Assembly: GCA_900319245.1 (NCBI GenBank) | Contig: ONNQ01000005.1 | Span: 1 to 64,000, forward strand | Length of the DNA stretch: 64,000 bases | Reading direction: 5' to 3' | Source: an uncultured Lachnospiraceae bacterium | Lineage (GTDB): Bacteria; Bacillota; Clostridia; Lachnospirales; Lachnospiraceae | Part shown: positions 9,448 through 17,087 of the stretch, piece after piece | Position numbering within the stretch: the first letter of the stretch is position 1 | How the letters are laid out: each line of letters starts with the position of its first letter | Notes under the pieces: generated by a model | Told to the model about the DNA's origin: nothing | Database searches by the model: none | The model's input: the letters and a program-made list of their open reading frames with translations, nothing else | Position numbers and translations under genes: made by a program

Positions 9448-9879
9448 ATGGCTGAAGAACTGTATCCTAAGGAATTCCTTCGAGGAATAGCAAATAAAGG
9501 TTTTATAGAAAACGGACATGTTTTATACACTGCCTTCCAATTTGATGACACAGGGAGGGAGGACGGGAACCGTGAGGCTTCAATTAACTGGTTGGATGAT
9601 GATGGAGCAATAGCTCTTGCACTTAATCAGCGGAAGGAAAATGGGAAGATTCAGTTCTCCGGAGGTGTTGCCCGAATTAATTTAGACTATGCAAAAATGA
9701 TTCTTCATAACTTCTCGCAGGTTGGCTTTTCTTATGAGAGGGCTCCATTAGAAAACAATAAATATCATGGGAATTTGCTTCTTGCCAATTCATTATCCAA
9801 ACAAACCAGACAAATGTTAATGACCGGATTAGCGCTTGCTGCAGGGACAAATATCATTCCACAAACAAATGTCGTATAG
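9448..9879 (+). CDS. Hypothetical protein, third gene of TIGR04255 cassette
   Basis: 143 residues, family not recognised. It starts 12 bp after the preceding gene with a GGAG site, so it belongs to the same operon. The sequence mixes charged and aromatic residues (SINWLDDDGAIALALNQ) with a more hydrophobic C-terminal stretch (MLMTGLALAAGTNII) that is too weak to call a membrane anchor. Repeat copy B follows about 130 bp later and closes the cassette. Confidence 0.7.
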   Translation: MAEELYPKEFLRGIANKGFIENGHVLYTAFQFDDTGREDGNREASINWLDDDGAIALALNQRKENGKIQFSGGVARINLDYAKMILHNFSQVGFSYERAPLENNKYHGNLLLANSLSKQTRQMLMTGLALAAGTNIIPQTNVV

Positions 9880-10008
9880 TATGTGAATTCTTATTCAGTA
9901 TCGTTGAGGGCATCAGAAGTAACACTGAAGGCGTTTTTAAATAATGGGGAGATCTGCAGTATGTATAACAAGAGAAGAGTGAATTAGCTTGGAAGAAACG
10001 ATTCCTCT

Positions 10009-10130
10009 GGCAACAAATTGGCAACAGAAGATCAGAAAGGGAAGAGAAACAGTATAACTGAGAGAAAAATCCGGCTAAAAGAACACAAAACTTAACTGAT
10101 ATACGTTAAGTAACGCTCTGCCGGTATCGA
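10009..10130 (+). repeat. Cassette-end repeat, copy B
   Basis: Closely related to copy C (11332). It begins with two GGCAAC motifs and carries the 20-bp core CTTAAC, 8 bases, GTTAAG at 10091-10110, with perfect 6-bp inverted arms, and ends in TATCGA. It lies in the 486-bp gap 9880-10365, which otherwise holds a short coding-like remnant and a terminator. Confidence 0.7.
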
Positions 10131-10135
10131 GTACG

Positions 10136-10213
10136 AATAAGAAAACGCTGTCCACTTACAAGCCTTTTGAACGTCCTGATGACACTTTGTTTGAAGCTGC
10201 CGTGAAGACGTAA
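10136..10213 (+). pseudogene. Short C-terminal coding remnant (uncertain)
   Basis: A 25-codon stretch ending in TAA reads NKKTLSTYKPFERPDDTLFEA then AVKT. It has no start codon or ribosome site and follows repeat copy B directly. It has protein-like composition and may be the 3' tail of a gene whose body was replaced when the repeat region was rearranged. The family is not recognised. Confidence 0.25.
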
Positions 10214-10253
10214 CAGAGGCATTCAAAACGACATAGCGAAACGAAAGAAAATT

Positions 10254-10294
10254 AGCCTTGTAGCTACAGAAACGCTGTAGTTACAAGGCTTTTT
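10254..10294 (+). terminator. Rho-independent terminator
   Basis: A 16-bp stem (10254-10269 with 10275-10290; one mismatch) and 5-base loop run straight into TTTT. It closes the region downstream of the TIGR04255 cassette. Confidence 0.85.
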
Positions 10295-10365
10295 CTATGT
10301 CCTGACGCCTTGACAAACCCAAGTTTCGACCAATACGTAACGACCTATAACGGACCGTAAGGAAG

Positions 10366-10590
10366 GTGAACATCAATGAGATCATTGACAAGTTTGCCCC
10401 CGATTTTACAGCAAGAGAAAACAGACAGAAAATGATATTCTTTGGAGATAGTTACAATGTGATAGCAGACATGGCCAGTGGCTATCTGAGAATATACGAC
10501 AACACTCTGAAGACATATGTAAAACTTGACGGAACGCCGGGAACTGACAAAGAAACACATTTCAAAATTAAAAAACGGGAGGAAATGTGA
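10366..10590 (+). CDS. Small protein resembling a polymorphic-toxin C-terminal tip
   Basis: 74 residues from a GTG with only a poorly spaced AAGGA upstream and an in-frame stop six codons earlier. The sequence (GYLRIYDNTLKTYVKLDG, then ETHFKIKKREEM at the very end) resembles the basic C-terminal tips of secreted polymorphic toxins, which are followed directly by their immunity gene. The next gene starts 1 bp after this stop. I infer a toxin tip cut off from its delivery domains, possibly inactive. The family assignment is a guess from sequence feel and layout. Confidence 0.4.
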   Translation: MNINEIIDKFAPDFTARENRQKMIFFGDSYNVIADMASGYLRIYDNTLKTYVKLDGTPGTDKETHFKIKKREEM

Positions 10591-10591
10591 T

Positions 10592-11128
10592 ATGAAATAT
10601 GAACTGATAAAAGATCCTTCTAATATGGAAATGTATGGCGATATTCCTTGTCTTCCAATAGAATACCAGGAGTCTGAGGGTGAAAGATTTTTGGGAGAAG
10701 AAACAGATTCGTGGTTACTGCTGGATGATTTTGTTTCTCAAATTGATAAAATCTGTCCAAATGATCTTGACTATGGGGATGTGGATTATTTTGATACAGA
10801 AAAATGCAGAATCCTTAGAGACTGGTTGAGGGAAAGAAAAAACTCATCGATGAGCCCTCGTTTAGAAGACAGATATTTGCTTCCGACGATTTGTTTTACC
10901 GAGAGCGGAAGAGTCATCTCGTATTCTTTCCAGGCGCTCATGCCAGGGTGCTCTATCTGTGTAAGGATGTTGAGACCTTTGGCTCTGGTATTCGGAAAAT
11001 CTATTCGCTTTGCAATGCGGCAGGGGTTGAAATCAAATACGAAAATGCCGATACGGACTTCAAAATCGAGTTTTCAAGGATCGATCGGAATAAGTCGCCA
11101 TTATCTGGCCAGGAAAATGGCCAAATAA
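10592..11128 (+). CDS. Immunity-like protein, 3' end replaced by duplicated AlbA_2 DNA
   Basis: The ATG at 10592 has GGGAGG upstream. The first ~118 codons (to about 10945) encode an acidic protein (SWLLLDDFVSQIDKICPND, DYGDVDYFD) typical of small cytoplasmic immunity proteins and placed directly after the toxin-like tip. Beyond 10945 the frame runs out of register through a copy of the AlbA_2 gene, so the last ~60 residues are not native. The gene is therefore a 3'-truncated chimera. A role in neutralising the upstream toxin is inferred from order only. Confidence 0.45.
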   Translation: MKYELIKDPSNMEMYGDIPCLPIEYQESEGERFLGEETDSWLLLDDFVSQIDKICPNDLDYGDVDYFDTEKCRILRDWLRERKNSSMSPRLEDRYLLPTICFTESGRVISYSFQALMPGCSICVRMLRPLALVFGKSIRFAMRQGLKSNTKMPIRTSKSSFQGSIGISRHYLARKMAK

Positions 11129-11322
11129 ATGACCACATAAGTGACCTGGAACAGGCTGTACTGAGCTGCTTGCGGGAAGAGCCCGGGATGACCAATGCGG
11201 AATTGATCGTAAAGACAGGAAAATCTCAGCGTACGATTACCCGGGTTCTTGCAGCTCTCAAAGGAAAGGGACTGATTACCCGTATCGGCTCCAATAAGAC
11301 CGGATACTGGCAGGTGAAATAG
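10891..11322 (+). pseudogene. C-terminal fragment of duplicated AlbA_2 regulator
   Basis: From about 10945 this frame is almost identical, in DNA and protein, to the last ~127 codons of the gene at 6651-7991 (from ARVLYLCKDVETFGSG to GYWQVK). The first ~18 codons come from the immunity-like gene in another frame. The AlbA_2 and most of the HATPase region are absent, so it is a remnant, although the winged-helix domain is intact and a DNA-binding fragment could still be made. Differences are scattered substitutions, so the duplication is not brand new. Confidence 0.8.
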
Positions 11323-11331
11323 TCTTTCCGT

Positions 11332-11454
11332 GGCAACAAATTGGCAACAGAAGGTCAGAAAGGGAAGAGACACAGTATAACTGAGAGAAAAAAATCGGCA
11401 AAATGCGCACAAAACTTAACTGATATACGTTAAGCGGTGCTTTGCAGGTATCGA
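11332..11454 (+). repeat. Cassette-end repeat, copy C
   Basis: Nearly identical to copy B over most of its length. It starts 9 bp after the AlbA_2 fragment, as copy A does after the full gene, so gene end plus repeat were duplicated together. The core CTTAAC, 8 bases, GTTAAG is at 11415-11434. It ends in TATCGA just before a terminator. Confidence 0.7.
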
Positions 11455-11470
11455 GTATGAATAATTAACG

Positions 11471-11513
11471 ATCCCCGGAAAGCCTTTATTTATCGGCTTT
11501 CCGGGGATTTTTT
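11471..11513 (+). terminator. Strong Rho-independent terminator
   Basis: A perfect 14-bp stem (11471-11484 with 11495-11508), a 10-base loop and a T run. It marks the right end of the cassette region. Confidence 0.9.
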
Positions 11514-11521
11514 ATGCCGTT

Positions 11522-11594
11522 TTGACCCAACATTGACCCAAAATACCGACAAATTTGAAGAATAAAACAGGGGGTTGAAAAAAATATTTGTCGG
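11522..11594 (+). repeat. Paired direct repeats and long-spaced inverted repeat
   Basis: TTGACCCAA occurs at 11522-11530 and 11533-11541; CCGACAAAT at 11546-11554 is mirrored by ATTTGTCGG at 11586-11594. Paired short direct repeats beside an inverted repeat resemble arm and core sites of an integrase-type junction. No gene is seen in 11514-11779; a weaker hairpin with a T run lies near 11650-11685. Confidence 0.4.
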
Positions 11595-11779
11595 AAAATT
11601 GATGCTAATAAGGGGAACCTATCAAGCAATAACGAATGGTGAAAAGTACTTGCCCGTGGCATGCCGGCAGGTTCTTTTTTATGTACGTCACGCTTTGGGC
11701 TCAAAAATGCAGGTTTTCCGAGAAAATCTTATATATGTATATATGTAAAGGATGACCCAGAAGAGGAGGTAAGACATCA

Positions 11780-12126
11780 ATGAGCATTATAGAAGGTTGG
11801 TATAACGGCAGAAGAGTTTTTGCAGATGAAGGAGAGGAGCTATCTGGGATGAGACGGACACGGTCGAGCGCGATATCGTTAAGCGGAGCGACGGCGTGTT
11901 TGAAATGGACGGCGACACACCGATCTCGGAATTCCTTGAGCTTATGGGCATCAAGGAGGAGGACTTTGACTTCGACTCCGAGACGGTCGGCGGCTGGTGC
12001 ATCGAGTACAACAACGGATTCCCGAACGTAAACAGCACGTTTACGTATAAGAATATGAAGGTCAAGATCCTGGAGCTCTCGAAGCGGCGCGTCAAGCGCG
12101 TGCTGGTGACGGTGGATAACGCGTAA
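11780..12126 (+). pseudogene. Remnant of a CorC/HlyC (CNNM-type) membrane protein
   Basis: A strong GAGGAGG site and ATG at 11780 start a frame that soon becomes meaningless. From about 11845 another frame reads AIWDETDTVERDIVKRSDG and continues to DFDFDSETVGGWCIEYNNG and VTVDNA, stop 12126. This is the C-terminal transporter-associated (CorC_HlyC) domain of hemolysin-like CBS proteins. The DUF21 membrane domain and CBS pair that should precede it are missing, so it is a gene remnant. A shorter in-frame ATG at 11896 would give only 76 residues. Confidence 0.7.
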
Positions 12127-12251
12127 AGAAACGTGGTCGGTGCGTGCCGGCGACGGTGGGCGATGCGCGGCCGGCGCGGCGCGGACAAAATAGCGAAAAG
12201 GCAAAAAGCGAAAAGGCAAAAAAGCGCCGGAAAAATGCAAAGCGTACGCTA

Positions 12252-12280
12252 TTGCTATTCGGGGCTTTCAGTGCTATCAT
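12252..12280 (+). promoter_or_regulatory. Promoter of the thiamine operon
   Basis: TTGCTA (12252-12257), a 17-base spacer and TATCAT (12275-12280), ending about 16 bases before the TPP riboswitch. The stretch 12127-12250 before it is GC-rich non-coding DNA with a short tandem repeat (AGCGAAAAGGCAAA twice). Confidence 0.65.
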
Positions 12281-12295
12281 AAAGAACATCACAAG

Positions 12296-12377
12296 AAGGG
12301 AGCCTGCGCGGGCAGGCTGAGAACGGGCCGTAAGCCCGGACCTTATTACCTGATTTGGATAATGCCAACGTAGGGAC
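12296..12377 (+). ncRNA. TPP riboswitch (THI element)
   Basis: The conserved blocks are all present: GGGAGCC...GGCTGAGA (12298-12322), the variable P3 stem, and ACCTGAT...GGATAATGCCAACGTAGGGA (about 12349-12376). It lies upstream of thiD and must control the whole thiamine salvage operon; thiamine pyrophosphate binding switches expression off in known examples. Confidence 0.95.
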
Positions 12378-12409
12378 ATTGTGGACAATACCGTTTCGGA
12401 GAACGATAT

Positions 12410-12448
12410 GAAAGCAGGGATGTCAATGCGGCATACCTGCTTTCTTTG
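12410..12448 (+). terminator. Possible riboswitch-controlled terminator
   Basis: GAAAGCAGG (12410-12418) pairs perfectly with CCTGCTTTC (12436-12444) and is followed by a short T-rich stretch. Its place just after the TPP aptamer fits an expression platform, but the T tail is weak. Confidence 0.45.
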
Positions 12449-12460
12449 CGCGAAGCAATG

Positions 12461-12615
12461 AGCCATGCGCAGACAGGACTGCCCCCCACCCGATGGGAGC
12501 TTGCTCACAATCGGGCGGGGGAAGGACTGGATGCATACGGCGAACGCCGCGACAGTGAGCGTCCGAAGGATGCGAACAGTCGGCATGGCACATTGTAAGC
12601 CATGCGCAGACAGGA
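12461..12615 (+). repeat. 18-bp direct repeats flanking a GC-rich hairpin in the thi leader
   Basis: AGCCATGCGCAGACAGGA occurs at 12461-12478 and 12598-12615. Between them, 12482-12521 forms a long hairpin (12-bp arms rich in C/G with one wobble, plus an inner GAGC/GCTC pair). The 340-bp stretch between the riboswitch and thiD holds no gene. The element is either part of the regulatory leader or a small inserted repeat. Confidence 0.55.
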
Positions 12616-12717
12616 ACGGTACGGCAACTCATAGGGAAGCGGTCAACCGGGGGCACCACCTTTGATCGCTATAGAAAATTAATGCGAATCTGCCCGTGGA
12701 GGCAGGGAAAGGATCTA

Positions 12718-13515
12718 ATGAAAACAGCATTAACAATCGCGGGAAGTGATTCCAGCGGAGGCGCCGGCATCCAGGCAGATATCAAGACGATGACCGCAAA
12801 CGGGGTCTACGCCATGAGCGCCATCACTGCGCTCACTGCTCAGAATACAACCGGCGTCACAGGGATCATGGAAGTAACACCTTCCTTTTTGGCAGAGCAG
12901 CTGGATTGTATTTTCACCGATATCTTTCCGGATGCAGTCAAGACGGGGATGGTCTCATCATCCGGTCTGATCGAAACGATCGCTTCAAAGCTTCGTCAGT
13001 ACGGCGCGCGAAACATCGTCGTGGACCCTGTCATGGTCGCGACCAGCGGCGCGAGGCTGATCAGTGAAGAGGCGACAGGCACCTTGAAAAAAGAATTATT
13101 GCCTCTTGCAGCGGTAATCACACCCAATATTCCGGAAGCGGAAGTGCTGACCGGTATGACGATCACTTCTCCCGATGAGATGGAAGCGGCGGCCCGCGAG
13201 ATCTATGCACGTTATGGCTGCGCTGTCTTGTGCAAGGGCGGACACCGCGTCAGCGACGCGAACGACCTGCTCTTTGACGGGAACGAAGCGGTCTGGTTCT
13301 ACGGAAAGCGCATCGACAATCCCAACACCCACGGGACCGGCTGCACGCTGTCCTCGGCGATCGCATCGGGCCTGGCTAAAGGCTATGACCTGCGGACCTC
13401 CGTGCAGTATGCCAAGAATTATATCTCCGGTGCACTGGCGGCTATGCTCGACCTGGGAAAGGGGAGCGGCCCGATGAATCACGCTTTTGCCATTGACGGC
13501 GAGTATCGGGGGTGA
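12718..13515 (+). CDS. thiD: Hydroxymethylpyrimidine/phosphomethylpyrimidine kinase
   Basis: 265 residues from the ATG at 12718 (AAAGGA upstream); an earlier ATG at 12682 would add residues outside the family pattern. The opening ALTIAGSDSSGGAGIQADIKT is the ThiD signature that binds the pyrimidine; DPVMVATSGARL and the C-terminal GTGCTLSSAIA anion hole with the catalytic Asp-region are intact. It phosphorylates HMP and HMP-P to HMP-PP for thiamine synthesis. First gene of the TPP-riboswitch operon, followed 6 bp later by the HMP transporter gene. Confidence 0.95.
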   Translation: MKTALTIAGSDSSGGAGIQADIKTMTANGVYAMSAITALTAQNTTGVTGIMEVTPSFLAEQLDCIFTDIFPDAVKTGMVSSSGLIETIASKLRQYGARNIVVDPVMVATSGARLISEEATGTLKKELLPLAAVITPNIPEAEVLTGMTITSPDEMEAAAREIYARYGCAVLCKGGHRVSDANDLLFDGNEAVWFYGKRIDNPNTHGTGCTLSSAIASGLAKGYDLRTSVQYAKNYISGALAAMLDLGKGSGPMNHAFAIDGEYRG

Positions 13516-13521
13516 AGGAAT

Positions 13522-14703
13522 ATGGGAAAATCGAATAAAACGTCGATATTTGCCAACGCGCTGATCTGGTTCGGGGCGGGCGTCTCCATCGCGGAAATCC
13601 TGACGGGAACCTACTACAGCACGCTCGGTTTCGGCAAAGGACTGGCGGCGATCCTCCTGGGACACCTGATCGGCGGCGTGATGATGTTCGCGGCCGGCCT
13701 GATCGGCGGTCTCGAGGAGAAGAGCGCCATGGAGACGGTCAAGATGAGCTTCGGCGAGAAGGGGAGCCTTCTCTTCGTCCTGCTCAATGTCCTGCAGCTG
13801 GTCGGCTGGACGGCGATCATGATCTACGACGGCGCGCTTGCCGCCGGCGGGATCGTGGCACTGCCGAGATGGGTCTGGCCCGTCGTGATCGGTGGATTGA
13901 TCGTCGTGTGGATCCTGATCGGCCTGACAAACCTGGGAAAGGTCAACACGGTCGCGATGGCCGCGCTTCTGGTCCTGTGCATCATCCTGTGCGTTGTGAT
14001 CTTCAGCGGGAAAAACGCGGCGGAAGCGGTGATAGATGACAGCCTGAGCTTCGGCGCGGCCGTTGAACTTGGCGTCGCGATGCCGCTCTCCTGGCTGCCG
14101 CTTATCAGTGACTACACCAGGGAAGCGGAGAAGCCGGTGGCGGCGACGGCCGTCAGCGTGCTGGTCTACAGCGCGGTCAGTATCTTCATGTATGTGATCG
14201 GCATGGGCGCCTCCATCTACACGGGGACCGATGACATCGCCTCCATCATGGTGAAAGCAGGCCTCGGTGTGGCAGGTCTTCTGATCATCGTCTTCTCTAC
14301 GGTGACGACGACTTTCCTCGACGCCTATTCCGCCGGTGTATCCTGTGTCTCGATCTCTAAGAAGATCAGTGAGAAGTGGGCAGCTGTCGTGGTCGCCGTG
14401 ATCGGTACTATTGCCGCGATCGTCTATCCCATGGACAACATCACGGACTTTCTGTACCTGATCGGTTCCGTCTTCGCGCCCATGATCGCGATCCAGATCG
14501 CGGACTATTTTGTCCTTAAGAAGAAGCCGTTCGCGGGCGCTGCCAACGTGCAGAACCTGGTGATCTGGGTCATCGGATTTGTGGCCTACAGAGTCCTGAT
14601 GCGCGTGGACACGCCTGTCGGAAACACACTGCCGGATATGGCATTGACGATGCTTCTCTGCCTCATCGTCTCCGCTGTGAGAGGGAATAAAAAACCGGAG
14701 TAA
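13522..14703 (+). CDS. cytX: Hydroxymethylpyrimidine transporter CytX
   Basis: 393 residues, about 12 membrane helices, of the nucleobase:cation symporter-1 (cytosine permease-like) family. The early WFGAGVSIAEILTGT and central PLSWLPLISDYTREA motifs are those of CytX. In TPP-regulated operons this branch imports the pyrimidine precursor HMP (established by genomic context; substrate not shown here). It sits between thiD and thiW, so the operon imports both thiamine moieties. Confidence 0.9.
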   Translation: MGKSNKTSIFANALIWFGAGVSIAEILTGTYYSTLGFGKGLAAILLGHLIGGVMMFAAGLIGGLEEKSAMETVKMSFGEKGSLLFVLLNVLQLVGWTAIMIYDGALAAGGIVALPRWVWPVVIGGLIVVWILIGLTNLGKVNTVAMAALLVLCIILCVVIFSGKNAAEAVIDDSLSFGAAVELGVAMPLSWLPLISDYTREAEKPVAATAVSVLVYSAVSIFMYVIGMGASIYTGTDDIASIMVKAGLGVAGLLIIVFSTVTTTFLDAYSAGVSCVSISKKISEKWAAVVVAVIGTIAAIVYPMDNITDFLYLIGSVFAPMIAIQIADYFVLKKKPFAGAANVQNLVIWVIGFVAYRVLMRVDTPVGNTLPDMALTMLLCLIVSAVRGNKKPE

Positions 14704-14744
14704 AGATCCGGGTTGAAACCTCATTACAACAGGAGAAAAAAGAG

Positions 14745-15290
14745 ATGGGAGAGAACACAAACAACACAAACAGCAGCGCGAATGCGAACAATACGAAGAA
14801 AATAGCACTTACGGCGATGATGGCGGCCATTGCGGTCGTCGGATCCACGTTTTCCTTTCCGGTCTTCGGCTCCAAGTGCGCGCCGGTCCAGCACATGGTC
14901 AACGTGCTCTGCGCGGTCTTTCTGGGACCCGGATATGGACTTGCGGCGGCCTATATCGCTAGCCTGATCCGAAATTTCCTTGGCCTTGGAACGCTTCTGG
15001 CTTTCCCGGGAAGCATGTGCGGCGCGCTTCTGTCGGGGCTTCTGTACAAGAAGTTCCAGACGCTGCCCGCAGCCTATGTGGGAGAAATATTCGGAACGGC
15101 GGTGATCGGAGGCATGCTGGCCTTCCCGATCGCGAGGCTCGCGATGGGCAACGGTACCGCCGCGCTCTTTACCTTTGTGGTGCCTTTCCTTATCAGTACG
15201 GCAGGCGGCACGATCATTGCGGCAATCATCACCGGCGTGATGAAGGGGACCGGTGTTCTGGCGTCGCTCAAGACACAGCTGGCTGAGTAA
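14745..15290 (+). CDS. thiW: ECF transporter S component ThiW (thiazole uptake)
   Basis: 181 residues. After a polar Asn-rich leader (about 1-20) come five or six membrane helices. TAMMAAIAVVGSTFSFP and APVQHMVNVLCAVFLGPGYG are typical of ThiW, the substrate-binding subunit predicted to bring hydroxyethylthiazole into the cell with the shared ECF ATPase/T module, which is not encoded here. AGGAG precedes the ATG. Confidence 0.92.
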   Translation: MGENTNNTNSSANANNTKKIALTAMMAAIAVVGSTFSFPVFGSKCAPVQHMVNVLCAVFLGPGYGLAAAYIASLIRNFLGLGTLLAFPGSMCGALLSGLLYKKFQTLPAAYVGEIFGTAVIGGMLAFPIARLAMGNGTAALFTFVVPFLISTAGGTIIAAIITGVMKGTGVLASLKTQLAE

Positions 15291-15397
15291 TTGAGTACAC
15301 ATTGCACACGCGTGCGGAATGGAAGATGCTGCTTTCCGGGCAGCCCGCATGCGGTGCGGCGGCTCGCGCTGCGAGCCTTAACTAACAGGAGAAGAAA

Positions 15398-16033
15398 ATG
15401 CATTTGAGTAGAGAAAACTGTCTGTTGTACGCAGTGACGGACCGGAGCTGGCTCCGGGGACAGACACTGGCGCAGCAGGTAGAGGCAGCCCTCCGCGGCG
15501 GCGCGACAATGGTGCAGCTGCGGGAGAAGGATCTGGAGGAAGATGCATTTGAGAGAGAGGCGCGGGTCATTCAGGACCTGTGCCGCTCTTTTCATGTGCC
15601 CTTCCTTATCAATGACAACGTGGAACTTGCCAAAAGACTGGACGCGGACGGCGTTCACGTGGGACAGAGCGACGAGGCGGCCGATGCGGTGCGCGCCTAC
15701 CTGGGACCGAACAAGATCATCGGCGTGACGGCCAAGACTGTGCAGCAGGCGCTGGATGCTGAGAAGGCCGGCGCGGATTACCTCGGAAGCGGGGCGGTCT
15801 TCGGGACGTCCACCAAGCCCGACGCGATTCCGCTGCCGCTGGACCGCTTTCAGGAGATCTGCGAGAGCGTCTCGATCCCGGTCGTGGCGATCGGAGGTAT
15901 TACCAGCGAGAATATCCTGCAGCTGGAAGGAAGAAAGATGAGCGGATTTGCCGTCGTGAGCGGCATCTTCGCAGCGGAAGATATTGAGAAAGAGACCGGA
16001 AAGCTTCTGGCATTGGCAAGAGAATTGGTGTGA
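15398..16033 (+). CDS. thiE: Thiamine-phosphate synthase
   Basis: 211 residues, full length. A TIM-barrel enzyme joining HMP-PP and thiazole phosphate to thiamine phosphate. Recognisable stretches are VQLREKDLEE, FLINDNVELAKRLDADGVHVGQSD, the YLGSGAVFGTSTKPDA diphosphate loop and VVAIGGIT. AGGAG lies 9 bases before the ATG. The stop overlaps the thiM start region. The 108-bp gap before it holds no recognised feature. Confidence 0.95.
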   Translation: MHLSRENCLLYAVTDRSWLRGQTLAQQVEAALRGGATMVQLREKDLEEDAFEREARVIQDLCRSFHVPFLINDNVELAKRLDADGVHVGQSDEAADAVRAYLGPNKIIGVTAKTVQQALDAEKAGADYLGSGAVFGTSTKPDAIPLPLDRFQEICESVSIPVVAIGGITSENILQLEGRKMSGFAVVSGIFAAEDIEKETGKLLALARELV

Positions 16034-16836
16034 GGTGCGATACAGTGTTTTATAATAAAACAGAGCGGGCGGCAGCGATCCGCGCTTATCTGGAACAGAT
16101 CCGCGCGGGGCGGCCGGTCGTGCAGTGCATCACGAACATTGTCACTGTAAATGACTGCGCCAACGCGCTCCTTGCGGTCGGCGCATCCCCCACTATGGCG
16201 CATCATCCGCGGGAAATGGAGGATTTTGCCGCGCTCTGCGATTCGCTGGTCTGTAATCTCGGCGCGACCGAGTCGCTGGACGCTATGAAGGCTGCCGCTG
16301 TGCTGGCCAAAAAGAGCGGGCATCCCGCGGTTCTGGATCCGGTGGGATGCGCCGGGTCACAGTTTCGGCGCGGGCAGGCGCTGGAGATTCTTGCCGGCGG
16401 CGGTATTACCTGTATACGGGGTAATGCGGCGGAGATCCGCGCGCTGGCGGAGCACTGCAACACAGGCCGTGGTGTAGATGATATGGAAGCGGGCGAAAAT
16501 GAGAAGCATGTCATGCACGATGTCTCTTTGCTGGCACGAGAGACCGGGGCGATCGTCATCGCTTCCGGGGAGACGGATTATGTCGGCGACGGCGAGAGTA
16601 TTCTGGAAGTGCACGGCGGCTCCCCCATGATGGGACGGATCACCGGCTCCGGCTGTATGCTGAGTGCCGTTCTGGGCGCTTTTCTTGCGGCTGAATGCTC
16701 CGTACGAAGTGCGGCTGCCTGCTGCGCGCTTTTTAAGGACTGCGGAGAGCAGGCAGAGAAGTGGACCCGCGAGGCGGGGAGAGGCACAGGCACCTTTCAC
16801 ATTGCATTCCTGGACGCTCTGTCACTGTTTTGCTAG
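16030..16836 (+). CDS. thiM: Hydroxyethylthiazole kinase
   Basis: 268 residues from a GTG overlapping the thiE stop by 4 bp; a second GTG at 16045 has a better spaced GAGG and may be the true start. Family motifs are VQCITNIVTVNDCANALLA, HPAVLDPVGCAGS, and the C-terminal ITGSGCMLSAVLGAFLA with the catalytic Cys region. It phosphorylates salvaged thiazole. No thiC, thiG or thiH is seen, so this operon is for salvage, not de novo synthesis. Confidence 0.95.
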   Translation: MRCDTVFYNKTERAAAIRAYLEQIRAGRPVVQCITNIVTVNDCANALLAVGASPTMAHHPREMEDFAALCDSLVCNLGATESLDAMKAAAVLAKKSGHPAVLDPVGCAGSQFRRGQALEILAGGGITCIRGNAAEIRALAEHCNTGRGVDDMEAGENEKHVMHDVSLLARETGAIVIASGETDYVGDGESILEVHGGSPMMGRITGSGCMLSAVLGAFLAAECSVRSAAACCALFKDCGEQAEKWTREAGRGTGTFHIAFLDALSLFC

Positions 16837-16931
16837 AGCTCATCCGGAGCTATTGGCGGATGGAAAACCAAGCGGAAGTATGGTAGGACGTTAACAGATA
16901 TGATACAGAGTAGCAGAAACCTAGAGATTGC

Positions 16932-16964
16932 GGGGCTGTCGCATGATGCGGCAGCCCCTTTTTT
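16932..16964 (+). terminator. Terminator of the thiamine operon
   Basis: GGGGCTGTCGCA pairs with TGCGGCAGCCCC (16932-16943, 16947-16958; one G-T wobble), 3-base loop, six Ts. The motif GCGGAAGTRTGGTAGG occurs on both sides of it (near 16872 and 16980), a minor imperfect repeat. Confidence 0.9.
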
Positions 16965-17087
16965 GTTGGTGAAAACAGGGCGGAAGTGTGGTAGGGTGGT
17001 AGTGCGATGTAACGCAGGCCATGAGGCTCTTTACGATAAAGAAAGATAAAGAAAAAATACTGATCAGCGGTATATAGGAGAACAGAA

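Noticed and set aside
11486-11704. Minus-strand frame with an integrase-like tail (FGSMLGQNG)
   Set aside because: Only a few residues resemble integrase C-termini, and the rest, including the terminator, does not; kept only as a hint about the repeats there.
13096-14808. 570-codon open frame on the minus strand across thiD, cytX and thiW
   Set aside because: It is antisense to well-supported genes in GC-rich DNA, is dominated by D, H, R and Q, and has no recognisable domain.
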